Origin: Acidobacteriota bacterium
GTDB lineage: Bacteria > Acidobacteriota > Terriglobia > Terriglobales > Acidobacteriaceae
Assembly: GCA_021846275.1 (NCBI GenBank)
Contig: JAJZBZ010000004.1
Span: 1-64,000 of the forward strand
DNA length: 64,000 nt
Direction of reading: 5' to 3'
Shown piece by piece: positions 1 through 8,213 of the stretch. Made by a program: the position numbers and the translations under genes. The first letter of the stretch is position 1. The number at the start of each line of letters is the position of its first letter. Below the pieces are notes generated by a model. It was given only the letters and a program-made list of their open reading frames with translations, did not search any database and was not told the DNA's origin.

Positions 1-110
1 TGAGATTTCCCTGAAGGGCCCAGGAAGACCACCTGGTTGATAGGCTGGATGTGGAAGCGCAGCAATGTGTGTAGCTTACCAGTACTAATCGCCCGTTCGG
101 CTTGTCCATA
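1..110 (+). rRNA. rrl: 23S ribosomal RNA, 3' end (truncated by window start)
   Basis: Typical 23S 3' terminus: GGTTGATAGGCTGGATGTGGAAGCGCAGCAATGTGTG...AGCTTACCAGTACTAATCG. Confidence 0.93.
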
Positions 111-296
111 GAATTAACTCTGCGCAGAATTCTTGAGAATCTCCGCACGCTTTTACAGCCTTGTATTCTCCGAATCATCTCGATATGTGGCGCCAGTTTG
201 CTGTTAAGACTGGCTTTCAGACGGAAGAAACAATCCGTAACTGGAGGCTGGAGTCTTGTTGCTGCGGAAAAACATCCGCCAGGCGTCATCAAGTTT

Positions 297-411
<115 letters not shown>

Positions 412-423
412 ATAATCATAAGT

Positions 424-460
424 AAAAGGCCAGTCCTCGTGACTGGCCTTTTGCATTTTT
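424..460 (+). terminator. Rho-independent terminator of the rRNA operon
   Basis: AAAAGGCCAGTC-CTCGT-GACTGGCCTTTT hairpin followed by a T-rich run. Confidence 0.85.
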
Positions 461-517
461 GCAGCTTGATTTGCCGAGCTATTATTTCGATCTCTGTTTT
501 CTGATCCCTGGTTTGAC

Positions 518-1279
518 CTATGATTCGGAGTGGCGGCTGTTGATTTCGCGCGGAACGGCGCGGCGCTCGATGGGGCGTTCCATGCCCTGCGCGGCCTGGG
601 CCATTCGCAGATGCTGCTCCATGAGCGAGCGCGCCTCGTCGGGCTTGCGACCGCGGACGGCGCGGTAGATTTCCCGGTGCATGGCGGCTGACTCCCGCAG
701 GTCGATGGCGCGTTCGACGGTTTTGCGGCGCTTGTCGTACATGGTGGAGGTGACGGTTTCCATGATGGCGGCGAGGATTGGGTTTCCGGAGGCCTGGGCA
801 ATGATGCGGTGGAACAGGACGTCGTGAATGAGGTATTCGACGGGCGCATCGACGGCGGCGAACATTTCAGCGACCTCTTCGGCGAGCGCTGCGTGGTGCT
901 CGTCCTTGCCGCGTTCGGCGGCGAGCGCGGCGAGGCTGGATTCAAGGATGATGCGGGCCTCGAACATCTGCCAGGACTGAAAGCCGTGGAGCGCGCCCAT
1001 GAAGCTGAGCGAGGCTTTGCCGAGGTCGGGGGGGCCGTCGGCGACAAAGGTGCCGACGCCGTGGCGGATCTTCATGACGCCCATTGCGGCGAGGTAACCA
1101 ATGCCGGTGCGGAGGCTGGCTCGGCTGACGTTGAGGGTGCGTGCCAGTTCGCGTTCGGGTGGGAGTTTGTCACCGGGCTGGAGTGTGCCTTTTTCGATGA
1201 GAGACCGAACATGGTTGACCACTTGCATGGTTCGGTGTGATTCCGGAGGTATGGTTGGATTCTGTGGCATAGTTGGCAC
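518..1279 (-). CDS. GntR family (FadR subfamily) transcriptional regulator
   Basis: N-terminal wHTH 'GDKLPPERELARTLNVSRASLRTGIGYLAAMGVMKIRHGVGTFV' plus FadR-type FCD C-terminal domain; divergent from the hexuronate operon. Confidence 0.88.
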   Translation of the reverse strand: MPTMPQNPTIPPESHRTMQVVNHVRSLIEKGTLQPGDKLPPERELARTLNVSRASLRTGIGYLAAMGVMKIRHGVGTFVADGPPDLGKASLSFMGALHGFQSWQMFEARIILESSLAALAAERGKDEHHAALAEEVAEMFAAVDAPVEYLIHDVLFHRIIAQASGNPILAAIMETVTSTMYDKRRKTVERAIDLRESAAMHREIYRAVRGRKPDEARSLMEQHLRMAQAAQGMERPIERRAVPREINSRHSES

Positions 1280-1401
1280 ACGTTTAAGCCGCGAGTTTTC
1301 TCAAGCGAGCGGAACAGAGAAAGTGTAGCATCGACAGGCTGTTTCACAGGAAGCAAATTCTTTTTTCTATGAGACAAATGCGCTGTGCGATGTGTATACT
1401 T

Positions 1402-1431
1402 GTGGTCTGACCTCATTAATGGTCAGACCAC
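1402..1431. promoter_or_regulatory. Candidate tandem FadR/GntR-type operators upstream of uxaC
   Basis: GTGGTCTGACC-TCATTAAT-GGTCAGACCAC, 11-bp perfect inverted repeat; contains TGGTCTGACCt and the perfect palindrome TGGTCAGACCA. Confidence 0.7.
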
Positions 1432-1488
1432 GATTGAATTTTTGTTTGTTACGCACTGCATCCGATAAAACTGACGGGAAGGTGAGTA

Positions 1489-2886
1489 TTGGCCATGGTG
1501 CTTCATGAGGACCGGTTGTTTCCTGCTGAGTCGGCGGTTCGCTGCATTGCTCGTTCGCTATACGCTTCGGTGCGAGATTTGCCGATTGTGAGTCCGCATG
1601 GGCACACGCAGGCGGCGTGGTTTGCGCGGAACGAGCCGTTTCCGAATCCGGCGATGCTGTTTGTGCAGCCGGATCACTATGTCTATCGGATGCTTTACAG
1701 CCAGGGCGTTTCGATGGAGGAGTTGGAGATTGGACAGGCGGAGATGAAGAATCCGCGCGCGGTGTGGCGGCTGTTTGCGAAGCATTATTTTCTGTTTCGC
1801 GGGACGCCGACGCGGATGTGGCTGGATTATGCGTTTCAGGAGCTTTTCGGACTGGAGGAGCGGCTGAGCGAGCGCAACGCGGATGTCTATTACGACCGCA
1901 TTGCGGAGATGCTGGCGACGGACGGGTTTCGTCCGCGGGCGCTGTACGAGCGGTTTGGGCTGGAGGTGCTGGCGACGACGGATTCGCCGCTGGATTCGCT
2001 GGAGCATCATGCGGCGCTGCGGGAGTCGGGGTGGCGCGGGCGGATTGTGCCGACGTTTCGTCCGGACCCGGTGGTGGACCCGGAGTTTGTAGGATTTGCG
2101 GAGCGGGTTCGCGCGCTGGGCGAGCAGACGGGCGAGGATGTGGGGAACTGGGCGGGGTATCTGGCGGCGCTGCGACAGGCGCGTGCGCGGTTTCGCAGGC
2201 TGGGCTGCACGGCGACCGATCACGGGCATCCGACGGCACAGACGGCGGACCTGAGCGAGGCGGAGGCGGCGCGACTCTACGCGGCGATTGTGAGCGGGCA
2301 GGCCGACGCGGCCGAGCAGGAGCTTTTCCGCGCGCAGATGCTGACGGAGATGGCGAAGATGAGCCTGGAGGATGGCCTGGTGATGCAGATTCATCCGGGC
2401 AGCGTGAGGAATCACAATCGACAGGTGTTCGAGCGATTTGGGCGGGATGCGGGGGCGGATATTCCGCGCGCGACGAATTATGTGGACGCGTTGCGGCCGC
2501 TGCTGGATCGCATGGGCAACGAGCCGGGACTGACGATCATACTGTTTACGCTGGATGAGTCGACGTATAGCCGCGAGCTGGCACCGCTGGCCGGGCACTA
2601 TCCGTGTCTGCGGCTGGGACCGCCGTGGTGGTTTCATGACAGTCCGGAAGGGATGATGCGTTTTCGCGAGCAGGCAACGGAGACGGCGGGGTTCTACAAT
2701 ACGGTTGGGTTCAACGATGATACACGCGCGTTTCTTTCGATTCCGGCGCGGCATGACGTGGCGCGGCGCGTGGATTGCAGTTTTCTGGCGCGGCTGGTGG
2801 TGGAGCATCGGCTGGACGAGGATGAGGCGTTTGAACTGGCGCGCGAGCTGACGAACGGGTTGGTGAAGAAGGCGTATCGGTTGTGA
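1489..2886 (+). CDS. uxaC: Glucuronate/galacturonate isomerase
   Basis: 465 aa; 'LPIVSPHGHTQAAWFARN', 'TDSPLDSLEHH', 'VPTFRPDPVVDPEF', 'MQIHPGSVRNHN' typical of UxaC. Confidence 0.92.
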   Translation: MAMVLHEDRLFPAESAVRCIARSLYASVRDLPIVSPHGHTQAAWFARNEPFPNPAMLFVQPDHYVYRMLYSQGVSMEELEIGQAEMKNPRAVWRLFAKHYFLFRGTPTRMWLDYAFQELFGLEERLSERNADVYYDRIAEMLATDGFRPRALYERFGLEVLATTDSPLDSLEHHAALRESGWRGRIVPTFRPDPVVDPEFVGFAERVRALGEQTGEDVGNWAGYLAALRQARARFRRLGCTATDHGHPTAQTADLSEAEAARLYAAIVSGQADAAEQELFRAQMLTEMAKMSLEDGLVMQIHPGSVRNHNRQVFERFGRDAGADIPRATNYVDALRPLLDRMGNEPGLTIILFTLDESTYSRELAPLAGHYPCLRLGPPWWFHDSPEGMMRFREQATETAGFYNTVGFNDDTRAFLSIPARHDVARRVDCSFLARLVVEHRLDEDEAFELARELTNGLVKKAYRL

Positions 2887-4196
2887 GGAGCGTGGGCGTG
2901 GGCGGCGACGAACAGCAGGAGGGCGCGGAAGAAATGGCGCCGTCGCGGATGGGGCGCGTGCGATGGACGATCTGCGCGATGCTGTTTGCCGCGACCTCGA
3001 TCAACTACATGGACCGGCAGGTGATCTCGATTCTGAAGCCGACGCTGATGCACAGCATCGGCATGACGGAGATTGGCTACGGGTACATTGTGGATGCGTT
3101 TCAGATTGCGTACGCGATTGGCTTGCTGGCGGCGGGGCGATTTGTGGACAAGGTGGGCACGCGCGTCGGGTACATGGTGATCATGGCCGTGTGGAGCTTG
3201 TCGGCGATGGGTCATGCGCTGGCGAACACGGTGCTGGAATTCGGCATTGCGCGGTTTTCGCTGGGGCTGGGCGAGTCGGGGAATTTTCCTGCTGCGATCA
3301 AGACGGTGGCGGAGTGGTTTCCGCAGCATGAGCGATCGCTGGCGACGGGGATATTCAATTCGGGCGCGAACCTGGGCGCGGTGCTTGCTCCGCTGATTGT
3401 GCCGTGGGTGACGATTCACTATGGGTGGCATGCGGCGTTTCTGGTGACGGGATGCTTCAGCGCGCTGTGGATTCTGTGGTGGTTTCGGAACTATCGCAAG
3501 CCGACGGATCATCCGACGCTGACGGGTGTGGAGCTGCGGCATATCTATCGCGAAGCTGCGGCGCAGATGGGTCCGTCGGTGCCGTGGACGCGGCTGCTGG
3601 GCTATAGACAGACTTGGGGCTATTCGCTGGCGAAGTTTCTGACGGACCCGATCTGGTGGTTTTATCTGTTCTGGCTGCCGTCGTATTTCAGCGCGAAGTT
3701 TCACCTGGATCTTTCGCATCTGGGGCTGCCGCTGATTCTGGTCTACAACGCGTCGGCGGTGGGGAGCATTTGCGGAGGGTGGCTGCCGCAGCCGTTTCAG
3801 CGGATGGGTTTGCGGGCGGCGCATGCGCGGCTGGGGGCGATGCTGCTGTGTGCGTGCGCGGTGTTGCCGGTGTTGGCGATGAGCCGCGTCGGGTCAGAGT
3901 GGGTGGCGATTGCGCTGCTGAGCGTGGGCGCGGCGGCGCATCAGGGATGGTCAGCGAATCTGTATACGACGGCGTCGGATATGTTTCCGCGCAGCGCGGT
4001 GGGATCAATGACGGGGATTGGCGGAATGGCGGGCGCGGCTGGCGGCGCGCTGCTGGCGTACTACGCGGGGCACATTTTGCAGCGGACGCATAGCTATTCG
4101 AGTTTGTTTTTCATTGCTGGCGGCGCGTATCTGGCGGCGTGGGTGGTGTTGCAGATTTTTGCGCCGGGACTGCGGGAAGTGGAGAGCCTGGGATGA
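2883..4196 (+). CDS. MFS transporter, hexuronate (ExuT)-type
   Basis: 'ATSINYMDRQVISILKPTLMHSIGMTEIGYGYIVDAFQIAYAIG', 'GLGESGNFPAAIKTVAEWFPQHERSLATGIFNSG'; GTGA overlap with uxaC. Confidence 0.87.
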   Translation: MRSVGVGGDEQQEGAEEMAPSRMGRVRWTICAMLFAATSINYMDRQVISILKPTLMHSIGMTEIGYGYIVDAFQIAYAIGLLAAGRFVDKVGTRVGYMVIMAVWSLSAMGHALANTVLEFGIARFSLGLGESGNFPAAIKTVAEWFPQHERSLATGIFNSGANLGAVLAPLIVPWVTIHYGWHAAFLVTGCFSALWILWWFRNYRKPTDHPTLTGVELRHIYREAAAQMGPSVPWTRLLGYRQTWGYSLAKFLTDPIWWFYLFWLPSYFSAKFHLDLSHLGLPLILVYNASAVGSICGGWLPQPFQRMGLRAAHARLGAMLLCACAVLPVLAMSRVGSEWVAIALLSVGAAAHQGWSANLYTTASDMFPRSAVGSMTGIGGMAGAAGGALLAYYAGHILQRTHSYSSLFFIAGGAYLAAWVVLQIFAPGLREVESLG

Positions 4197-5473
4197 GCTT
4201 GTATTGCGCGCATGGTGGAGTGGATGTCGACCTGGGTAGCGATGCGTTGCAGGCGCTGCTGGTGGGCGCGCTGGAGCGACTGGGCGAGCGACGGCGCGTG
4301 CTGCTGGTGCCGCCGGACCAGACGCGGGCGCACTCGCGCGCCGGGGAGCTGACGCGGATTGCGTGGCAGCACTACGGGGAGCGCGTGGAGGCTGTGATGC
4401 CGGCGCTGGGCACGCATGTGGCGATGAGCGAGCAGCAGATTCGGCACATGTACGGCGAGATGCCGGTGGGGCTGTTTCGCGCGCATGACTGGCGGAATGA
4501 TATTGAAACGCTGGGCGAGGTGCCGAGGGAGTTTGTGCTGGAGCAGTCGGAGGGGTTGGTCGATTACGCGTGGCCGGCTCAGGTGAATCGGCTGCTGTCG
4601 CAGGGCGGGCATGATCTGATTCTGTCGATTGGCCAGGTGGTGCCGCATGAGGTGATCGGGATGGCCAACTACAACAAGAATATTCTGGTGGGCACGGGCG
4701 GTCGCGAGGGGATCAATCGGAGTCACTATCTGGGCGCGGTGTATGGGATGGAGCGCATCATGGGCCGCGCGGTGAATCCGGTGCGGAATGTGCTGAACTA
4801 CGCTTCGGATCGCTTTCTGAAGCATCTGCCGATTGTGTATGTGCTGACGGTGGTGAGCAGGCGCGCGACGGGCGGGCTGGCGGTGCGCGGGCTGTTCATT
4901 GGCGACGATGTGGAGTGTTTTCATCGGGCGGCGGAGCTGAGCCTGAAGGTGAATTTCGAACTGGTGGCGGAGCCGATCCGAAAGGCGGTGGTGTATCTGG
5001 AGCCGGAGGAGTTTCACAGCACATGGCTGGGGAACAAGGCGGTGTATCGCACGCGGATGGCGCTGGCCGACGATGCGGAGCTGGTGATTCTGGCACCGGG
5101 CGTGAAGGAGTTTGGCGAGGACCGGACGATTGATCGGCTGATTCGGAAGTATGGCTACTTTGGCACGCCGGCGACGCTGAAGGCGGTGGCGGAGAATGCA
5201 GAGCTGGCGGCGGACCTGAGCGCGGCGGCGCATCTGATTCACGGCTCGTCGGAAGGGCGATTTCGGATTACGTGGTGTCCGGGAGAGCTGACGCGCGAGG
5301 AAGTGGAAGGCGTTGGGTTTGGGTATGGCGAGTTGAAGCGGATGATGGCGATCTATCCTCCGGAAAAGATGAATGCGGGCTATAACCGCGTGGCGGGGGA
5401 AGACGTATTTTTTATTGCAAATCCAGGTCTTGGACTCTGGGCGCACCGAAGCAGATTGGGAGAGGGGAATTAG
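4193..5473 (+). CDS. LarA/DUF2088-family nickel-dependent hydroxyacid racemase/epimerase homologue
   Basis: 'MPALGTHVAMSEQQIRHMYG', 'GQVVPHEVIGMANYNKNILVGTGGREGINRSHYLG' carry candidate LarA catalytic His and NPN-Lys/Ni-His positions; ATGA overlap with the MFS gene. Confidence 0.82.
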   Translation: MSLYCAHGGVDVDLGSDALQALLVGALERLGERRRVLLVPPDQTRAHSRAGELTRIAWQHYGERVEAVMPALGTHVAMSEQQIRHMYGEMPVGLFRAHDWRNDIETLGEVPREFVLEQSEGLVDYAWPAQVNRLLSQGGHDLILSIGQVVPHEVIGMANYNKNILVGTGGREGINRSHYLGAVYGMERIMGRAVNPVRNVLNYASDRFLKHLPIVYVLTVVSRRATGGLAVRGLFIGDDVECFHRAAELSLKVNFELVAEPIRKAVVYLEPEEFHSTWLGNKAVYRTRMALADDAELVILAPGVKEFGEDRTIDRLIRKYGYFGTPATLKAVAENAELAADLSAAAHLIHGSSEGRFRITWCPGELTREEVEGVGFGYGELKRMMAIYPPEKMNAGYNRVAGEDVFFIANPGLGLWAHRSRLGEGN

Positions 5474-5480
5474 GGTGAAG

Positions 5481-6737
5481 ATGCAGCTTGGAAGATTTTC
5501 GATTGGCACGGGCGATCGTTTTGCGCATCAGGCGAAGGCGCAGTTGCGGGCTTGCATGCTGGCGGCGGAGGCGGGAGTGAGCGTGACGCCGGTTTGGAAC
5601 AAGTCCAACCGCGAGCACCTGATTATCGGCTCGGAGCCAGAGTCGGTGAGGCGGGCGGCGGATGCCGCGGTGAAGTCGCTGGGGTGGACGGGTGAGTATT
5701 TCTGCGATGCGGATCACATCACGCTGCAGACGGTGGATCGTTTCTTGCCGGTGTGCGATTTTTACACGATTGACGTGGCGGAAGCGATTGGCAAGCCCGC
5801 GGCGGCGGACGATGTGAATGCGTTTGTGGCGCGGCACACGAAACTCGTCGGCGAGATTGCGCTGATGGGCACGCAGGAAAAATTTTCCATCACGGAAGCG
5901 ACGGTGCGCGCGACGGCGGAGAAATATCTGGCGGCGGTGCAGCAGGCGGGCAGAGTGTATCGGCATATTCTGGCGGCGAAGGGCGCGGGGAATTTTCTGC
6001 CCGAGGTTTCGATGGACGAGACCGACAGCGCGCAGACGCCGGTGGAGTTGCTGCTGATTCTGGCGGCGATTGCCGACGAAGGGATTCCGGTGCGGACGAT
6101 TGCGCCGAAGTTCAGCGGACGCTTCAACAAGGGCGTGGATTACGTGGGCGATGTGGCAGGGTTTGAGCGCGAGTTCGGGCTGGATGTTGCGGCGATTGCC
6201 TATGCGGTGGAGCAGTTCGGGCTGCCGGGGGATTTGAAGCTGAGCGTGCATTCGGGCAGCGACAAGTTTTCGATCTATGCGGCGATTCATCGCACGACCG
6301 CGCGGCTCGATGCAGGCGTTCACCTGAAGACGGCTGGAACGACGTGGCTGGAAGAGCTGATCGGGCTGGCCGAAGCAGGCGGCGACGCGCTGGCGCTGGC
6401 GAAGGAGATGTACGCCGAGGCGTATGCGCACAAGGAGGAACTGTGCGCGCCGTATGCGACGGTGATCGATATTGACGAGCGAAAGCTGCCGAAGCCGGGC
6501 GAGGTGGCGAAGTGGAGCAGCAGGGAGTATGTGGCTGCGCTGCGCCATGTTCCCGGAGCGGCGGGCTACAACAGCAGCCTGCGGCAGTTGCTGCATGTGG
6601 GGTTCAAGATTGCGGCGAAGATGGGCGGGCGCTATCTGGAACTGCTGGAGGCGAATGAGGCGATCATTGCGCGGAATGTGACGGAGAATTTGTTTGATCG
6701 GCATATTGCGCCGGTGTTTCTGGGGCGCGCGCGATGA
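5481..6737 (+). CDS. uxaE: Tagaturonate epimerase family protein
   Basis: 'RFSIGTGDRFAHQAKAQL', 'VTPVWNKSNREHLIIGSEP', 'YFCDADHITLQTVDRFLPVCDFYTIDVAEAIG' resemble UxaE; adjacent to uxaC. GTG at 5475 is an alternative start. Confidence 0.82.
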   Translation: MQLGRFSIGTGDRFAHQAKAQLRACMLAAEAGVSVTPVWNKSNREHLIIGSEPESVRRAADAAVKSLGWTGEYFCDADHITLQTVDRFLPVCDFYTIDVAEAIGKPAAADDVNAFVARHTKLVGEIALMGTQEKFSITEATVRATAEKYLAAVQQAGRVYRHILAAKGAGNFLPEVSMDETDSAQTPVELLLILAAIADEGIPVRTIAPKFSGRFNKGVDYVGDVAGFEREFGLDVAAIAYAVEQFGLPGDLKLSVHSGSDKFSIYAAIHRTTARLDAGVHLKTAGTTWLEELIGLAEAGGDALALAKEMYAEAYAHKEELCAPYATVIDIDERKLPKPGEVAKWSSREYVAALRHVPGAAGYNSSLRQLLHVGFKIAAKMGGRYLELLEANEAIIARNVTENLFDRHIAPVFLGRAR

Positions 6738-7246
6738 TTCTGGTGCTGATGGGCGTGAGCGGGATCGGCAAGACGACGATCGGCAAAATGCTGGCCGAGC
6801 GAACGGGCTGGGTCTTCGAGGACGCGGATGATTATCACTCGGAGGCGAACCGGCGAAAGATGGCCAGTGGCGTGCCGCTGACGGATGAGGATCGACTGCC
6901 GTGGCTGCGCGCGCTGCATGACCGTATGGCGGAGCATCTGGCGGCGCGGGAGTCGGCGGTGCTGGCGTGCTCTGCGCTGCGGGCGATGGCGCGCGAGGAA
7001 CTCTCGCGCGGGCTCGCGCCGGAGCAGATGCGTTTTGTGCTGCTGCATGCGCCGGCGGAGCTGATTGCCGAGCGCATCCGCGCGCGGCAGCACCAGTACA
7101 TGAATCCGAATCTGTTGCCGAGCCAGTTGGCGACGCTCGAAGAGCCGGAGGATGCGTGGCGCGTGAGCGTGGAAGGCACACCGGAGCAGACGGTGGAAGA
7201 GATTTTGCAAAAGCTGTGCGCGACGGGCGCGCTGGAAACGAAGTAG
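6734..7246 (+). CDS. gntK: Gluconokinase
   Basis: P-loop 'MGVSGIGKTTIGKMLAERTGWVFEDADDYHSEANRRKMASGVPLTDEDRLPWL' and 'LACSALRAMAREEL'; ATGA overlap with uxaE. Confidence 0.92.
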   Translation: MILVLMGVSGIGKTTIGKMLAERTGWVFEDADDYHSEANRRKMASGVPLTDEDRLPWLRALHDRMAEHLAARESAVLACSALRAMAREELSRGLAPEQMRFVLLHAPAELIAERIRARQHQYMNPNLLPSQLATLEEPEDAWRVSVEGTPEQTVEEILQKLCATGALETK

Positions 7247-7356
7247 AGCGTGTTTCATCTATGCCTTTGTGACTTCGGCGAAGTTCGTCAGCCCCGCTTC
7301 GGTGGCGGGTCTGATCCGGGCTTCTTTAAGTGAACGGTTATTGATGAAACACGCTC
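7246..7356. repeat. Short element bounded by a 14-bp perfect inverted repeat
   Basis: GAGCGTGTTTCATC (7246-7259) and GATGAAACACGCTC (7343-7356). Confidence 0.8.
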
Positions 7357-7375
7357 GAGCAGAGAAGGAGTCGAG

Positions 7376-8146
7376 ATGCAGAGCATGAGTTTGCATGGGA
7401 AGGTTGCCGTGGTGACGGGCGGAACGTCGGGGATTGGGCTGGCGATGAGCCTGGGACTGGCGGATGCCGGCGCGGATGTGATTGCGACGGCGCGTCGCGA
7501 GCAGCAGGTGGAGGACGCAGCGGCGGCGATTGAGGCGCGTGGGCGGCGCACGCTGCGGCAGACGTCGGATGTGTGTGATCGTGCGTCGCTGGAGCGGCTG
7601 CTGAAGGCGGCGGTCGATGCTTTCGGCAAGGTCGATGTGCTGATCAACTGCGCGGGCAAGATCAAGCGGACGCCGACGCTGACGCAGGCGGAGGCGGAGT
7701 GGGAGGACATTCTGAATACGAATCTCACGGGCACGCTGCGGGCCTGCCAGGTCTTTGGCGCGCACATGCTGGAGCGCGGCGAAGGACGGATTATCAACAT
7801 CGCTTCGTTGAACAGTTTTGTGGCGCTGAAGGAAGTGGCGGCGTATGCGGCGAGCAAGGCGGCGGTTGCGTCGCTGACGCGCTCGCTGGCGGTGGAGTGG
7901 TCGCGGATGGGCGTGACGGTGAATGCGATTGCGCCGGGAGTGTTTCGCACGGAGCTGAATGCGGCGCTGCTGGATAGTACGCCGCGCGGGCAGGAACTGC
8001 TGATGCGGACGCCGATGGGGCGATTTGGACGGACGGAAGAACTGGTGGGCGCGGCGGTGTATCTGGCGTCGGATGCGGCTTCGTTTGTGACGGGGCAGAC
8101 GCTGGTGGTGGATGGTGGATTCCTGGCGAGCGGCGTGAACCAGTAG
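7376..8146 (+). CDS. SDR family oxidoreductase (candidate fructuronate/mannonate or 2-deoxy-gluconate-type dehydrogenase)
   Basis: TGGTSGIG Rossmann motif, NCAG, YAASKAAV, C-terminal 'SDAASFVTGQTLVVDGGF'; next to hexuronate genes. Confidence 0.85.
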   Translation: MQSMSLHGKVAVVTGGTSGIGLAMSLGLADAGADVIATARREQQVEDAAAAIEARGRRTLRQTSDVCDRASLERLLKAAVDAFGKVDVLINCAGKIKRTPTLTQAEAEWEDILNTNLTGTLRACQVFGAHMLERGEGRIINIASLNSFVALKEVAAYAASKAAVASLTRSLAVEWSRMGVTVNAIAPGVFRTELNAALLDSTPRGQELLMRTPMGRFGRTEELVGAAVYLASDAASFVTGQTLVVDGGFLASGVNQ

Positions 8147-8160
8147 CAGAGATGGAGACG

Positions 8161-8191
8161 CAGAAAAGCCGCGCTGCGCATGGCTTTTCTG
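8161..8191. terminator. Bidirectional terminator between convergent SDR and GH28 genes
   Basis: CAGAAAAGCC-GCGCTGCGCAT-GGCTTTTCTG, 10-bp perfect stem. Confidence 0.75.
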
Positions 8192-8213
8192 CTGGTCGGA
8201 TGATGACTCCGAA

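Noticed and set aside
4193-5473. Annotation as lactate racemase (larA)
   Set aside because: Family similarity only; hexuronate operon context and atypical Lys-flanking sequence make lactate an unlikely substrate.
5412-7181. Long minus-strand ORF (589 aa) antisense to uxaE/gntK
   Set aside because: Arg/His/Pro-rich translation typical of antisense frames in GC-rich DNA; the plus strand has clear enzyme motifs.
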